Assembly: GCF_037126245.1 (NCBI RefSeq)
Contig: NZ_CP136925.1
Span: 310,001-374,000, forward strand
DNA length: 64,000 nucleotides
From: Mangrovimonas cancribranchiae
Lineage (GTDB): Bacteria; Bacteroidota; Bacteroidia; Flavobacteriales; Flavobacteriaceae
Direction: 5' to 3'
The notes below the pieces were generated by a model that saw only the letters and a list, made by a program, of their open reading frames with translations, had not been told where the DNA came from and ran no database searches. Positions 19,102 through 28,849 of the stretch are shown piece after piece. The translations under genes were made by a program, and so were the position numbers. Each line of letters begins with the position of its first letter. The stretch's first letter is position 1.

Positions 19102-20564
19102 AACACGCATTAAAAGACATATTATATAAAGTAAGCTTAAATGTCGTTTCAGGAAATACGCATCAAGACATTAATGGTATCCAGTTCGATTCAAGACATG
19201 TTAACAAACGCGATGTGTTTGTAGCTATTAAAGGAAGTGCTGTTGATGGTCATGACTATATTGAAACAGCTATAAATAAAGGTGCTGTGGCCATTGTTTG
19301 CGAAAAATTACCTAGTGAGAAAGTAGAAAAGGTGACTTATGTTGAGGTGGATAACGCCTCTGTAGCTTTAGCACAAATGGCGTCAAACTATTATGGCGCG
19401 CCATCCGAAAATTTAAAATTAGTAGGTGTTACTGGTACAAATGGTAAAACAACCATTGCGTCACTGTTATATCAGTTATTTAAAAACGCGGGTTATAAGG
19501 TAGGGTTGCTCTCTACTGTAAAAATTATGGTCGATGATAAAGCGTTTAAAGCAACGCATACAACGCCAGATTCATTAGCAATAAATAAATATTTAAAAAT
19601 GATGAATGACGACGGTGTGGAATTTTGCTTCATGGAAGTGAGTTCGCATGGTATTCATCAAAATAGAACAAAAGGACTTGTTTTTTCTGGTGGGATTTTT
19701 ACAAACCTATCGCATGACCATTTAGATTATCACGCGTCATTTGCAGAGTATCGCGATGTAAAAAAACGCTTTTTCGATGAACTTCCTAAAAGTGCTTTTG
19801 CGCTGGTAAATACAGATGATAAGAACGGTGCTGTTATGCTTCAAAATACTAAGGCCAAAAAATACACCTATGCGTTAAAAAGTATGGCAGACTATAAAGC
19901 CATGATTCTTGAAAATCAATTTAGCGGTTTGTTACTTAAAGTGAATGATAGTGAGGTTTGGACCAAGCTAATAGGAAGTTTTAACGCCTATAATGTTCTA
20001 GCTATTTATGGTGCGGCAGATTTATTAGGGTTAGAAAAAGTGGAAATATTACGCTTAATAAGCGAGCTAAATAGCGTAGCGGGCAGATTTCAATACCTTA
20101 TTTCAGAAGAAAAAATAACCGCTATTGTAGATTATGCGCATACCCCAGATGCCTTAAAAAATGTGTTAGAAACCATAAACAGTATTCGTACAAAAAATGA
20201 AGAACTAATTACGGTAGTTGGTTGTGGCGGAAATAGAGATAAAAAGAAGCGTCCTAAAATGGGAAACATTGCGTCATTACTAAGTACAAAAGTCATTTTT
20301 ACTAGCGACAATCCAAGGCATGAAGATCCAGATGAGATTATAAAGGATGTTGAAAAAGGTGTGCCACCAGATAATGTCAAGAAAACACTATCCATAACCG
20401 ATAGGAAACAAGCAATTAAAACGGCGTGTCAAATGGCAAATACTAACGATATTATTTTAATAGCGGGCAAAGGCCATGAAACTTATCAAGAGATAAAAGG
20501 AGAACGATTTGATTTTGATGATTTTAAAATCATTAAAGAATTTTTAAAGCAATTACAAAAGTAA
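19098..20564 (+). CDS. murE: UDP-MurNAc-tripeptide synthetase MurE (meso-DAP type)
   Basis: A 488-residue cytoplasmic Mur ligase. The ATP-binding loop is TGTNGKTT (residues 112-119), and the C-terminal DNPR motif at residues 404-407 is the signature of enzymes adding meso-diaminopimelate rather than lysine. It adds the third residue to UDP-MurNAc-L-Ala-D-Glu. Start and stop overlap or nearly abut its neighbours (4-bp overlap with ftsI, 1-bp gap to mraY), as expected in the dcw operon. Confidence 0.96.
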   Translation: MKHALKDILYKVSLNVVSGNTHQDINGIQFDSRHVNKRDVFVAIKGSAVDGHDYIETAINKGAVAIVCEKLPSEKVEKVTYVEVDNASVALAQMASNYYGAPSENLKLVGVTGTNGKTTIASLLYQLFKNAGYKVGLLSTVKIMVDDKAFKATHTTPDSLAINKYLKMMNDDGVEFCFMEVSSHGIHQNRTKGLVFSGGIFTNLSHDHLDYHASFAEYRDVKKRFFDELPKSAFALVNTDDKNGAVMLQNTKAKKYTYALKSMADYKAMILENQFSGLLLKVNDSEVWTKLIGSFNAYNVLAIYGAADLLGLEKVEILRLISELNSVAGRFQYLISEEKITAIVDYAHTPDALKNVLETINSIRTKNEELITVVGCGGNRDKKKRPKMGNIASLLSTKVIFTSDNPRHEDPDEIIKDVEKGVPPDNVKKTLSITDRKQAIKTACQMANTNDIILIAGKGHETYQEIKGERFDFDDFKIIKEFLKQLQK

Positions 20565-20565
20565 C

Positions 20566-21807
20566 ATGTTATACTACTTATTCGAATATTTAGAAAAACA
20601 TTACCAATTTCCAGGCGCCACTTTATTTGGGTTTTTAACCTTTAGAGGAGCTTTGGCGATAATATTGTCGTTGCTTATTTCAACCATTTTTGGAAAACGA
20701 ATTATTGCTTTTTTACAAAAACAACAAGTTGGCGAAACTATAAGAGATTTAGGGTTGGAAGGTCAGGTTGAAAAAGCGGGAACGCCAACTATGGGGGGGA
20801 TAATAATTATTTTGGCTACCATTATTCCAGTGTTATTACTAGCTAAATTAGAAAATGTCTATATCATTTTACTGTTAATAGCGACAGTGTGGATGGGAAC
20901 CATAGGGTTTATCGACGATTATATAAAGAAATTTAAAAACGATAAAGAAGGTTTAAAAGGTAAGTTTAAAATCCTTGGGCAAGTTGGTTTAGGAATTATC
21001 GTTGGCGCAACCTTATACTTTAACGATAGCGTAACGATAAAAGAGAAATTACCTATAGACCAGCAAAAAGTAATTCTAGCAGAAAACCCTAATGTGCAGC
21101 CTTCAAAATTATTTAAAGCCGAAGAAAAATCAACAAAAACAACCATACCGTTTGTAAAAGGGAATGAGTTTGATTACGCCAATTTAATTACTTGGATAAG
21201 TCCAAACTTAAAACCTTATGCTTGGGTTATTTTCATTTTGGCAACCATTTTTATCATCACAGCCGTATCGAATGGCGCCAATTTAACCGATGGTATAGAT
21301 GGCTTGGCGGCAGGTACATCGGCTATAATTGTGCTCACTTTAGGCATTTTTGCCTGGATATCTGGTAACATAATTTTTTCCGATTACTTAAACATTATGT
21401 ATATCCCAAAAGTAGAAGAAATAACCATTTACATTGCGGCATTTGTTGGAGCGTTAGTTGGGTTCTTGTGGTATAATACATATCCGGCTCAAGTATTCAT
21501 GGGCGATACAGGAAGCTTAACAATAGGCGGTATTATAGCTGTAATAGCTATTGCTGTACGAAAAGAGTGGTTAATTCCAGTGTTGTGCGGTATTTTCTTA
21601 GCAGAGAATCTTTCTGTGGTGTTGCAGGTAAGCTACTTTAAGTATACAAAGAAAAAATTTGGTGAAGGGAAACGCATTTTTAAAATGTCGCCCTTACATC
21701 ATCATTATCAAAAATTAGGATATCACGAAAGTAAAATAGTGACCAGGTTCTGGATTGTAGGCATTTTGCTGGCTATTGTAACGATAGTGACCTTAAAAAT
21801 TAGATAA
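20566..21807 (+). CDS. mraY: Phospho-N-acetylmuramoyl-pentapeptide transferase MraY
   Basis: A 413-residue polytopic membrane enzyme that makes lipid I from UDP-MurNAc-pentapeptide and undecaprenyl phosphate. Conserved elements include [44 protein letters not shown] and the [12 protein letters not shown] loop. It is about 50 residues longer than the Escherichia coli enzyme because of an insert at about residues 165-215, which is typical of Bacteroidota MraY. A G7 run occurs at codons for the AGTPTMGG region. It abuts murD with no gap. Confidence 0.96.
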   Translation: MLYYLFEYLEKHYQFPGATLFGFLTFRGALAIILSLLISTIFGKRIIAFLQKQQVGETIRDLGLEGQVEKAGTPTMGGIIIILATIIPVLLLAKLENVYIILLLIATVWMGTIGFIDDYIKKFKNDKEGLKGKFKILGQVGLGIIVGATLYFNDSVTIKEKLPIDQQKVILAENPNVQPSKLFKAEEKSTKTTIPFVKGNEFDYANLITWISPNLKPYAWVIFILATIFIITAVSNGANLTDGIDGLAAGTSAIIVLTLGIFAWISGNIIFSDYLNIMYIPKVEEITIYIAAFVGALVGFLWYNTYPAQVFMGDTGSLTIGGIIAVIAIAVRKEWLIPVLCGIFLAENLSVVLQVSYFKYTKKKFGEGKRIFKMSPLHHHYQKLGYHESKIVTRFWIVGILLAIVTIVTLKIR

Positions 21808-23139
21808 ATGAATCGGTTAGTGATCCTTGGTGGTGGAGAAAGTGGTGTGGGAACCGCTTTGCTAGGAAAAGAAAGAGGGTACCAAGTCTTTGTCTCAGAT
21901 AAAGGAGAGATTAAGAAAAAGTATAAAGACGTTCTTATACATAATAATATTGATTGGGAAGACAAACAGCATACAGTAAATAAAATACTTAATGCAGATT
22001 TGGTGATGAAAAGTCCTGGAATACCAGACACAGTTCCGTTGGTAAAGCAAATAAAAGAACAGCATATTCCTGTTGTTTCAGAAATTGAATTTGCGTCACA
22101 ATACACAAGCGCAACCATAGTAGGGATTACAGGAAGTAATGGGAAAACAACCACAGCGGCGTTAACACATCACATTCTCAAGCAAGAATTACAAGTAGGA
22201 TTAGCGGGGAATATAGGGGACAGTTTCGCTTTGCAAGTGGTAAATAAAAACGTGAAAACATTCGTGTTAGAAATTAGCAGTTTTCAATTAGATGATATCA
22301 TGTCATTTAAACCACATATCGCAGTGATAACCAATATTACACCAGATCATTTAGATCGGTATGAGTATAAGTTTGAAAATTATATTGCATCAAAATTTAG
22401 GATAGCCGAAAATCAAACCAAAGACGATTACTTAATCTATGATGCCGATGACGAAGTGATTGTGGATTGGTTGAAAAAGCACCCGGTTAAGTCTACTTTA
22501 CTGCCGTTTTCATTAACAAAAAAAGTGATAAACGGTGCTTATATAGAAAATGAAAAAATAATAATAACAATAGATAACAACAAAATAAATATGCCAACAG
22601 ATAAATTAGCATTAGAAGGAAAGCACAACGTGAAGAATGCTATGGCAGCTTCAACAGTTGCGCATTTACTTAAAATAAGAAAGCAAACTATACGCGAGAG
22701 TTTAGAAAACTTTCATGGTGTAGAACATCGTTTAGAAAATGTACTTAAAATTAACAAAGTACAGTACATCAACGATTCTAAGGCAACTAATGTTAATGCA
22801 ACATACTATGCTTTAGAGAGTATGGGAGCGCCAACTGTTTGGATTGTTGGCGGGGAAGATAAAGGCAATAATTACGAAGAGCTTTTTTCGTTTGTAAATG
22901 AAAAAGTAAAAGCTATAGTATGCTTAGGTGTTGATAATGAAAAACTCCTAAAAAGCTTTAGTTCAATGGTTGATGTTATCATAGAAACCCAATTCATGAC
23001 CGAAGCAGTTAAAATAGCATATAAGCTAGCAGAACCAGGAGATAATGTGTTGTTATCGCCAGCATGTGCAAGTTTCGATTTATTTGAAAATTACGAAGAT
23101 AGAGGAAGACAATTTAAAGAAGCGGTAAGAAATTTATAA
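21808..23139 (+). CDS. murD: UDP-N-acetylmuramoylalanine-D-glutamate ligase MurD
   Basis: A 443-residue Mur ligase with an N-terminal Rossmann-like domain (LGGGESGVG at residues 7-15) and an ATP loop ITGSNGKTTT around residues 107-116. The substrate-binding region includes NITPDHLDRY, and YINDSKATNVNATYYAL lies in the central-to-C-terminal part. It adds D-glutamate to UDP-MurNAc-L-Ala in the cytoplasm. It follows mraY directly and precedes ftsW by 9 bp. Confidence 0.95.
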   Translation: MNRLVILGGGESGVGTALLGKERGYQVFVSDKGEIKKKYKDVLIHNNIDWEDKQHTVNKILNADLVMKSPGIPDTVPLVKQIKEQHIPVVSEIEFASQYTSATIVGITGSNGKTTTAALTHHILKQELQVGLAGNIGDSFALQVVNKNVKTFVLEISSFQLDDIMSFKPHIAVITNITPDHLDRYEYKFENYIASKFRIAENQTKDDYLIYDADDEVIVDWLKKHPVKSTLLPFSLTKKVINGAYIENEKIIITIDNNKINMPTDKLALEGKHNVKNAMAASTVAHLLKIRKQTIRESLENFHGVEHRLENVLKINKVQYINDSKATNVNATYYALESMGAPTVWIVGGEDKGNNYEELFSFVNEKVKAIVCLGVDNEKLLKSFSSMVDVIIETQFMTEAVKIAYKLAEPGDNVLLSPACASFDLFENYEDRGRQFKEAVRNL

Positions 23140-23148
23140 GAACCATAA

Positions 23149-24339
23149 ATGCAGGCCATTTTTAAAAATATAAAAGGAGATAAACTAATATGGGCCATTG
23201 CGGCTTTATTGGCTATATTCTCGTTTTTGCCTGTTTATAGTGCGGCGAGCAATTTGGCTTATGGCGGAAGAGGAGCAAGCACATTTACCGATTTTGCCAA
23301 ACATTTTGTACACCTAGCGCTAGGGTTTGTAGTCATGTTTGGGGTGCATAAAGTGCCTTACCGTTACTTTAAAGGATTATCTATTGTTATGATGCCTGTT
23401 GTTTTAATACTCTTATTAACAACACTTTTGCAGGGAAGCACAATGGCGGGCGCAAATGCAAGTCGTTGGATAAATATTCCTATTGTAAATATGTCATTTC
23501 AACCATCTACTTTAGCCTTTGTGGTTTTAATGGTTTATGTGGCAAGATATATGTCTAAAATTAAAGATCAGGCAGTTACTTTTAAAGAGTCTATTTTGCC
23601 TTTGTGGGTACCAGTATTTTTAGTGCTTGTGCTTATTCTTCCAGCAAACCTTTCTACAGCTGCTATTATGTTTGTAATGGTACTTATGTTAGTGTTTTTA
23701 GGTGGATACCCTATACGATATTTAGCAGTAATCTTAGGTGCTGGTTTGTTAGGTTTAATATTTTTTGTGTTGGTAGCAAAAGCTTTTCCAGATGCTATGC
23801 CTAATAGGGTAGATACATGGATGAGTAGAATTGAAAGTTATGCCGATGATAAAGGGGAAGATGGTTATCAAATAGAAAAAGCAAAAATAGCTATTGCTTC
23901 TGGAGGCGTGCAAGGTCTTGGGCCAGGAAAAAGTAAACAAAAACACTTTTTGCCACAATCGTCTTCAGATTTTATTTTTGCCATTATTGTGGAAGAATAT
24001 GGGCTGATAGGTGGTTTTTTCTTAATGGTACTCTATCTGTGGCTGTTGTTTAGAATTGTTATTGCATCGCAAAAATCCGATACAATTTTTGGGAAACTTT
24101 TGGTCTTAGGTGTTGGTTTGCCAATTGTTTTTCAGGCGCTCATAAATATGGCAGTAGCTGTAGAGTTGTTCCCTGTGACTGGGCAAACTCTACCTCTAAT
24201 TAGTAGTGGAGGAACATCAATATGGATGACTTGCCTAGCTTTAGGTATTGTATTAAGCGTAAGTGCAAAAAGAGAAGAAATTAAGGAACAAGAAGAGAAA
24301 GAAGATAACCCCTTAGAAGTGTTATCCGAAACGATATAA
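23149..24339 (+). CDS. ftsW: SEDS-family septal peptidoglycan polymerase FtsW
   Basis: The 396-residue protein has about ten membrane segments. It contains the SEDS signature region around [18 protein letters not shown], the long periplasmic loop with [20 protein letters not shown], and the C-terminal [14 protein letters not shown]. It polymerises glycan strands from lipid II together with the FtsI-type PBP encoded upstream. The stop codon overlaps the murG start (ATAATG). The last 25 residues are a charged cytoplasmic tail rich in Glu and Lys. Confidence 0.94.
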   Translation: MQAIFKNIKGDKLIWAIAALLAIFSFLPVYSAASNLAYGGRGASTFTDFAKHFVHLALGFVVMFGVHKVPYRYFKGLSIVMMPVVLILLLTTLLQGSTMAGANASRWINIPIVNMSFQPSTLAFVVLMVYVARYMSKIKDQAVTFKESILPLWVPVFLVLVLILPANLSTAAIMFVMVLMLVFLGGYPIRYLAVILGAGLLGLIFFVLVAKAFPDAMPNRVDTWMSRIESYADDKGEDGYQIEKAKIAIASGGVQGLGPGKSKQKHFLPQSSSDFIFAIIVEEYGLIGGFFLMVLYLWLLFRIVIASQKSDTIFGKLLVLGVGLPIVFQALINMAVAVELFPVTGQTLPLISSGGTSIWMTCLALGIVLSVSAKREEIKEQEEKEDNPLEVLSETI

Positions 24340-25430
24340 TGAAAAAAATTAAAGTCATATTATCTGGAGGTGGAACAGGAGGTCATATCTATCCTGCGAT
24401 TGCCATTGCAAATGAACTAAAATCACGGTATCCCGATGCTGAGTTTTTATTTGTAGGGGCAAAAGACCGTATGGAAATGGATAAAGTTCCAGAAGCTGGT
24501 TATAAGATAGAAGGACTTTGGATTTCTGGTTTACAGCGATCGCTAACTATTAAAAACTTAAGCTTTCCGTTTAAGGTTATCAGTAGTTTAATAAAGGCGC
24601 GTGGTATTATAAAACGCTTTAAGCCAGATGTAGCTATTGGTACAGGTGGTTATGCTAGTGGGCCGTTGCTTCAAGTGGCAGCGTCAAGCAATATACCAAG
24701 TGTTATTCAAGAGCAAAACTCATTTCCAGGAATAACTAACAAGTTGTTGGCTTCTAAAGTGGATAAAATTTGTGTGGCTTATGATGGTTTAGAACGCTTT
24801 TTTCCTAGTGAAAAAATTGTAAAAACAGGAAATCCAGTTAGGCAAGATTTACTAACCATAGACACAAAACGAGAACAAGCTTTAGAGCATTTTTCATTAA
24901 GCAAAGAAAAGAAAACACTTTTGGTGCTTGGGGGCAGTTTAGGAGCGCGAAGGATAAATCAGTTAATAGAAAAAGAACTCGATTTTATTCAAACGCATAA
25001 TGTGCAAGTTATATGGCAATGCGGGAAACTATATTTTGAAAAGTATAAACTATATGACCATACTAAGAACGTACAAGTGCATGCATTTATAAAAGATATG
25101 GATTTAGCGTATGCTGCAGCCGACATTATTATTTCTAGAGCGGGTGCTATTTCCGTTTCAGAATTAAGTATTGTAGGAAAACCAGTCATTTTTATTCCAT
25201 CACCCAATGTGGCCGAAGACCATCAAACAAAAAATGCCATGGCTTATGTTAAAGAAAATGCTGCCATGTTGATTAAAGAATCTGATTTAGAGGTTGATTT
25301 CGAAAACAAATTCACGAAGTTAATCATGTCGCCCGAACGTTGTGATGAATTAGGAGATAATATTAAAAAAATGGCTCTTGTAGATGCGACAAAGCATATT
25401 GTAGATGAAGTTGAAAAACTATTAAAATAA
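24339..25430 (+). CDS. murG: Undecaprenyldiphospho-muramoylpentapeptide GlcNAc transferase MurG
   Basis: A 363-residue GT28 enzyme with the N-terminal glycine-rich loop [16 protein letters not shown], the GTGGYASGP loop and the C-terminal [10 protein letters not shown] motif. [11 protein letters not shown] and [16 protein letters not shown] contribute to UDP-GlcNAc binding. It converts lipid I to lipid II on the inner face of the membrane. It overlaps ftsW by 1 bp and is 3 bp from murC. Confidence 0.96.
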   Translation: MKKIKVILSGGGTGGHIYPAIAIANELKSRYPDAEFLFVGAKDRMEMDKVPEAGYKIEGLWISGLQRSLTIKNLSFPFKVISSLIKARGIIKRFKPDVAIGTGGYASGPLLQVAASSNIPSVIQEQNSFPGITNKLLASKVDKICVAYDGLERFFPSEKIVKTGNPVRQDLLTIDTKREQALEHFSLSKEKKTLLVLGGSLGARRINQLIEKELDFIQTHNVQVIWQCGKLYFEKYKLYDHTKNVQVHAFIKDMDLAYAAADIIISRAGAISVSELSIVGKPVIFIPSPNVAEDHQTKNAMAYVKENAAMLIKESDLEVDFENKFTKLIMSPERCDELGDNIKKMALVDATKHIVDEVEKLLK

Positions 25431-25433
25431 AAC

Positions 25434-26786
25434 ATGACTATTAACCAGATACATAGCGTTTACTTTATTGGTATTGGCGGCGTAGGTATGAGTGCCTTGG
25501 CAAGGTATTTTCATGCCAATAATAAACAGGTGTCTGGGTATGATAAAACACCAACCGAAATCACCAATGCATTAACCGATTTAGGGATAGAAATTCATTT
25601 TCAAGATAACCTAGATTTAGTGAATCTAGAAAGTTTAAACAAAGCCACAACATTAATCGTGTATACACCTGCAATACCTAAACATCATACCGAGCTTAAT
25701 TACTTTATTAACGAAGGGTATCAGGTTATGAAACGGTCTCAAGTTTTAGGTCTTATAACACAAAATACGTTTTGTTTTGCCGTAGCAGGAACACATGGTA
25801 AAACAACAACAACTAGTATTTTGGCACACTTGCTTTACAGTTGCAATGTACCACTTACAGCATTTTTAGGAGGGTTTAGCGAGAATTATCAATCTAATTA
25901 CATATCAAATGGTGCCGAGGTAACGGTAGTGGAAGCCGATGAGTTTGATCGTTCCTTTTTAACATTGTCTCCAAATTTGGCTTGTATAACCTCTATGGAT
26001 GTCGATCATCTGGATATTTATGGTAATTCGGAAGCGTTGTCTGAGTCGTTTAAAGACTTTGCAAGTAAAGTAAAAGAAGATGGTAAGCTATTTGTTAAAA
26101 ATGGGTTGACTATTAAGGGAATTACCTATGGCATTGAAGACAATTCAGATTATACAATTCAAAATATAACAATAAAACAAGGAAGTTATGTGTTTGATGT
26201 AAAAACACCTAAAACAACAATTAACAATATTAAATTTAACCTACCAGGTAGACACAATCTGTCTAATGCTTTAATAGCCTTGGCGATGGCTGTAGAATAT
26301 GGTTGCCCTCACCAGCAGCTCGCCAAAGCTTTAGCATCATACAAAGGGGTTAAAAGGCGTTTTACATACCATATAAAAACCAACGACTTGGTGTATGTCG
26401 ATGATTATGCGCATCATCCAGAAGAGTTAAAAGCAGTATACCAAGCGGTAAAAGAGATGTTTCCTAAACAAAAAAATGTGATTGTTTTTCAGCCGCATTT
26501 ATTTAGTAGAACGCAAGATTTCGTCGATGAATTTGCCGAAAGTTTAAGTCTTTTTGATGAGGTATTGCTTTTAGATATTTACCCGGCAAGAGAATTACCT
26601 ATACAAGGTGTAAATTCAAAGTGGTTGTTGGATAAAATTTCAAACCCAAACAAAAAACTTATAACGAAGAATAATATAGTTGAAGAAGTGCTTAAAACAA
26701 AGGCGTCAGTAGTTTTAACTGCTGGAGCTGGCGATATAGGAGCAGAAGTAAAACAAGTAAAAAAAGGGTTAGAACTTGCGCGTTAA
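25434..26786 (+). CDS. murC: UDP-N-acetylmuramate-L-alanine ligase MurC
   Basis: A 450-residue Mur ligase: N-terminal FIGIGGVGMSALAR (residues 11-24), ATP loop AGTHGKTTT (residues 118-126), and the domain-3 segments VYVDDYAHHPEEL and FQPHLFSRTQDF. It adds L-alanine to UDP-MurNAc. Its last codons overlap ftsQ by 11 bp. Length is normal. Confidence 0.96.
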   Translation: MTINQIHSVYFIGIGGVGMSALARYFHANNKQVSGYDKTPTEITNALTDLGIEIHFQDNLDLVNLESLNKATTLIVYTPAIPKHHTELNYFINEGYQVMKRSQVLGLITQNTFCFAVAGTHGKTTTTSILAHLLYSCNVPLTAFLGGFSENYQSNYISNGAEVTVVEADEFDRSFLTLSPNLACITSMDVDHLDIYGNSEALSESFKDFASKVKEDGKLFVKNGLTIKGITYGIEDNSDYTIQNITIKQGSYVFDVKTPKTTINNIKFNLPGRHNLSNALIALAMAVEYGCPHQQLAKALASYKGVKRRFTYHIKTNDLVYVDDYAHHPEELKAVYQAVKEMFPKQKNVIVFQPHLFSRTQDFVDEFAESLSLFDEVLLLDIYPARELPIQGVNSKWLLDKISNPNKKLITKNNIVEEVLKTKASVVLTAGAGDIGAEVKQVKKGLELAR

Positions 26787-27495
26787 TTTTAATTACATAA
26801 AGCTATTTTTTCTACTCATTGTAGTAGTGTTTCTCTATGCGTTTTCTGCACATAGAAATGGGGCTAGAATTGTAGGAGAACCCAACGTGAAGTTTAAAGG
26901 TGGCGAAAACCTTTATATAGCTGCCGAGACTGTTAGTAAATTGTTAATACAAAATTATAAAGGCGTTAAAAACACATCTAAAGAAACTTTAGATTTGAAT
27001 ATATTGGAAACTGCCCTGAATTCCAATGCAATGATAAAATCGGCCGAAGTCTATGTGTCTGTAAATGGACAGCTTACAGCCGAAGTTGAGCAAAAAAAAC
27101 CTATTGCAAGAGTGCTAGCAAAAACATCATATTATATCGATGATCAGGGAAGTTATATGCCGTTGTCTTCCTATCATTCTGCTAGAGTACCGCTTGTAAC
27201 AGGTAAAGTAGATAAAAAAGACCTAAATAATATATATAAAATAGCCAAAAAAATAGCAACAGATAGTTTTTTAAAAACAAATGTTGTGCAAATACATCAA
27301 TCAAAAAATAACGATTTGTTTTTGCAGTTTAGAGGCTACGATTTTACCGTTAAATTAGGCGGTTTAAGCAATTTAGAAAAGAAAATTAACAACTTAAAAG
27401 CCTTTTATAAAAAAGGTTTAAAAGATAAAACACTTAACGATTACAAAACGGTCAACCTTAAGTTTGAGAGTCAGGTTGTATGTACTAAAGCGTAA
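26776..27495 (+). CDS. ftsQ: FtsQ-like cell-division protein
   Basis: A 239-residue bitopic protein using a TTG start inside the end of murC. One transmembrane helix (about residues 8-24) is followed by a periplasmic region with the strand pattern of FtsQ/DivIB: an ALNSNAMIKSAEVYVSVNGQ segment and a SYYIDDQGSYMPLS segment. A canonical POTRA consensus is weak by eye, as is usual in Bacteroidota. Position between murC and ftsA supports the identity. It should bridge early and late divisome proteins. Confidence 0.88.
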   Translation: MRVNFNYIKLFFLLIVVVFLYAFSAHRNGARIVGEPNVKFKGGENLYIAAETVSKLLIQNYKGVKNTSKETLDLNILETALNSNAMIKSAEVYVSVNGQLTAEVEQKKPIARVLAKTSYYIDDQGSYMPLSSYHSARVPLVTGKVDKKDLNNIYKIAKKIATDSFLKTNVVQIHQSKNNDLFLQFRGYDFTVKLGGLSNLEKKINNLKAFYKKGLKDKTLNDYKTVNLKFESQVVCTKA

Positions 27496-27498
27496 ACC

Positions 27499-28833
27499 AT
27501 GGAAAATAATATAGCAATAGGATTAGACATAGGAACCACAAAAATAGTGGCCATGATTGGGCGTAAGAACGAATATGGAAAAGTTGAAATTTTAGGCATA
27601 GGACGTTCTAAAAGTCTGGGGGTTCATCGTGGGGTCGTTAATAACATAACGCAAACCATACAATCTATTCAAGCTGCTGTTCAAGAAGCCGAAGCTAGTT
27701 CCGATCATAAAATAGAGGAAGTAACAGTAGGTATTGCAGGGCAGCATATTCGTAGTTTGCAGCATAGCGATTATATAACACGACCAGATTCCGAAACAGT
27801 TATAGACGAGGAAGATATTGTTCGTTTAATTAATCAAGTACATAAACTGGTGATGCTTCCAGGGGAAGAAATTATCCATGTGCTGCCGCAAGAATATAAA
27901 GTAGATGGGCAAGCCGAGATAAAAGAACCTATCGGGATGTATGGTGGCAGATTAGAAGCTAATTTTCATGTGGTTGTTGGGCAAGTATCGTCTATTAGAA
28001 ACATTGGGCGATGTGTAAAAAGTTCAGGTTTAAACTTAGAAGGAATCACATTAGAGCCCTTAGCATCGGCTAATGCTGTTTTAAGTCAAGAAGAAAAAGA
28101 GGCAGGTGTCGCTTTAATAGATATAGGAGGCGGAACTACCGATTTGGCAGTCTTTAAAGATGGTATTATACGTCATACCGCAGTAATTCCTTTTGGAGGT
28201 AACGTGATTACCGAAGATATTAAAGAAGGCTGTTCTATCATAGAAAAACAAGCCGAACTCTTAAAAATAAAATTTGGGTCTGCTTGGCCAGGAGAAAATA
28301 AAGACAACGAAATTGTATCTATACCTGGATTAAGAGGTCGAGAACCTAAAGAAATCACCTTAAAAAACCTGTCAAAAATTATTCATGCGCGCGTAGTTGA
28401 GATTATAGAGCAAGTATATGTGGAAATTAAAAACTACGGTCATGAAGAGCAAAAGAAAAAGCTTATTGCGGGGATTGTGTTAACGGGAGGCGGAAGCCAA
28501 TTAAAGCATTTAAAACAATTGGTGGAATACATCACAGGAATGGATACCAGAGTTGGCTTTCCTAACGAACATTTAGCAGGTAATAGCGACGACGAAGTGA
28601 CGAGCCCGCTTTATGCCACTGCAGTAGGTTTGGTTATGGATGGTCTTAAACGACATGAACGTAAAAAAGCTGAAGAAGCAGCAACACAACAACCGATTGA
28701 TGAGGACGATAATACTGAAAGTGAAGAAGACACGCCTCAAGACGAAAACATCAATCAACCAAAGCCAGAAAGACGTTCTTTTCTGGATAAATTAACAGAA
28801 CGAGTAAAAGATTTTTTAGATAACGCAGAGTAA
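27499..28833 (+). CDS. ftsA: Cell-division protein FtsA
   Basis: A 444-residue actin-like ATPase starting with IAIGLDIGTTKIVAMIG. The SHS2 insertion and the phosphate loop LIDIGGGTTDLAVF are present, as is VLTGGGSQLKHL. The C-terminus is an amphipathic helix (SFLDKLTERVKDFLDNAE) that should attach the protein to the membrane, preceded by an acidic low-complexity linker of about 35 residues. FtsA tethers FtsZ filaments to the membrane. It lies 3 bp after ftsQ and 16 bp before ftsZ. Confidence 0.96.
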   Translation: MENNIAIGLDIGTTKIVAMIGRKNEYGKVEILGIGRSKSLGVHRGVVNNITQTIQSIQAAVQEAEASSDHKIEEVTVGIAGQHIRSLQHSDYITRPDSETVIDEEDIVRLINQVHKLVMLPGEEIIHVLPQEYKVDGQAEIKEPIGMYGGRLEANFHVVVGQVSSIRNIGRCVKSSGLNLEGITLEPLASANAVLSQEEKEAGVALIDIGGGTTDLAVFKDGIIRHTAVIPFGGNVITEDIKEGCSIIEKQAELLKIKFGSAWPGENKDNEIVSIPGLRGREPKEITLKNLSKIIHARVVEIIEQVYVEIKNYGHEEQKKKLIAGIVLTGGGSQLKHLKQLVEYITGMDTRVGFPNEHLAGNSDDEVTSPLYATAVGLVMDGLKRHERKKAEEAATQQPIDEDDNTESEEDTPQDENINQPKPERRSFLDKLTERVKDFLDNAE

Positions 28834-28849
28834 TTAAAAACCGAAATTC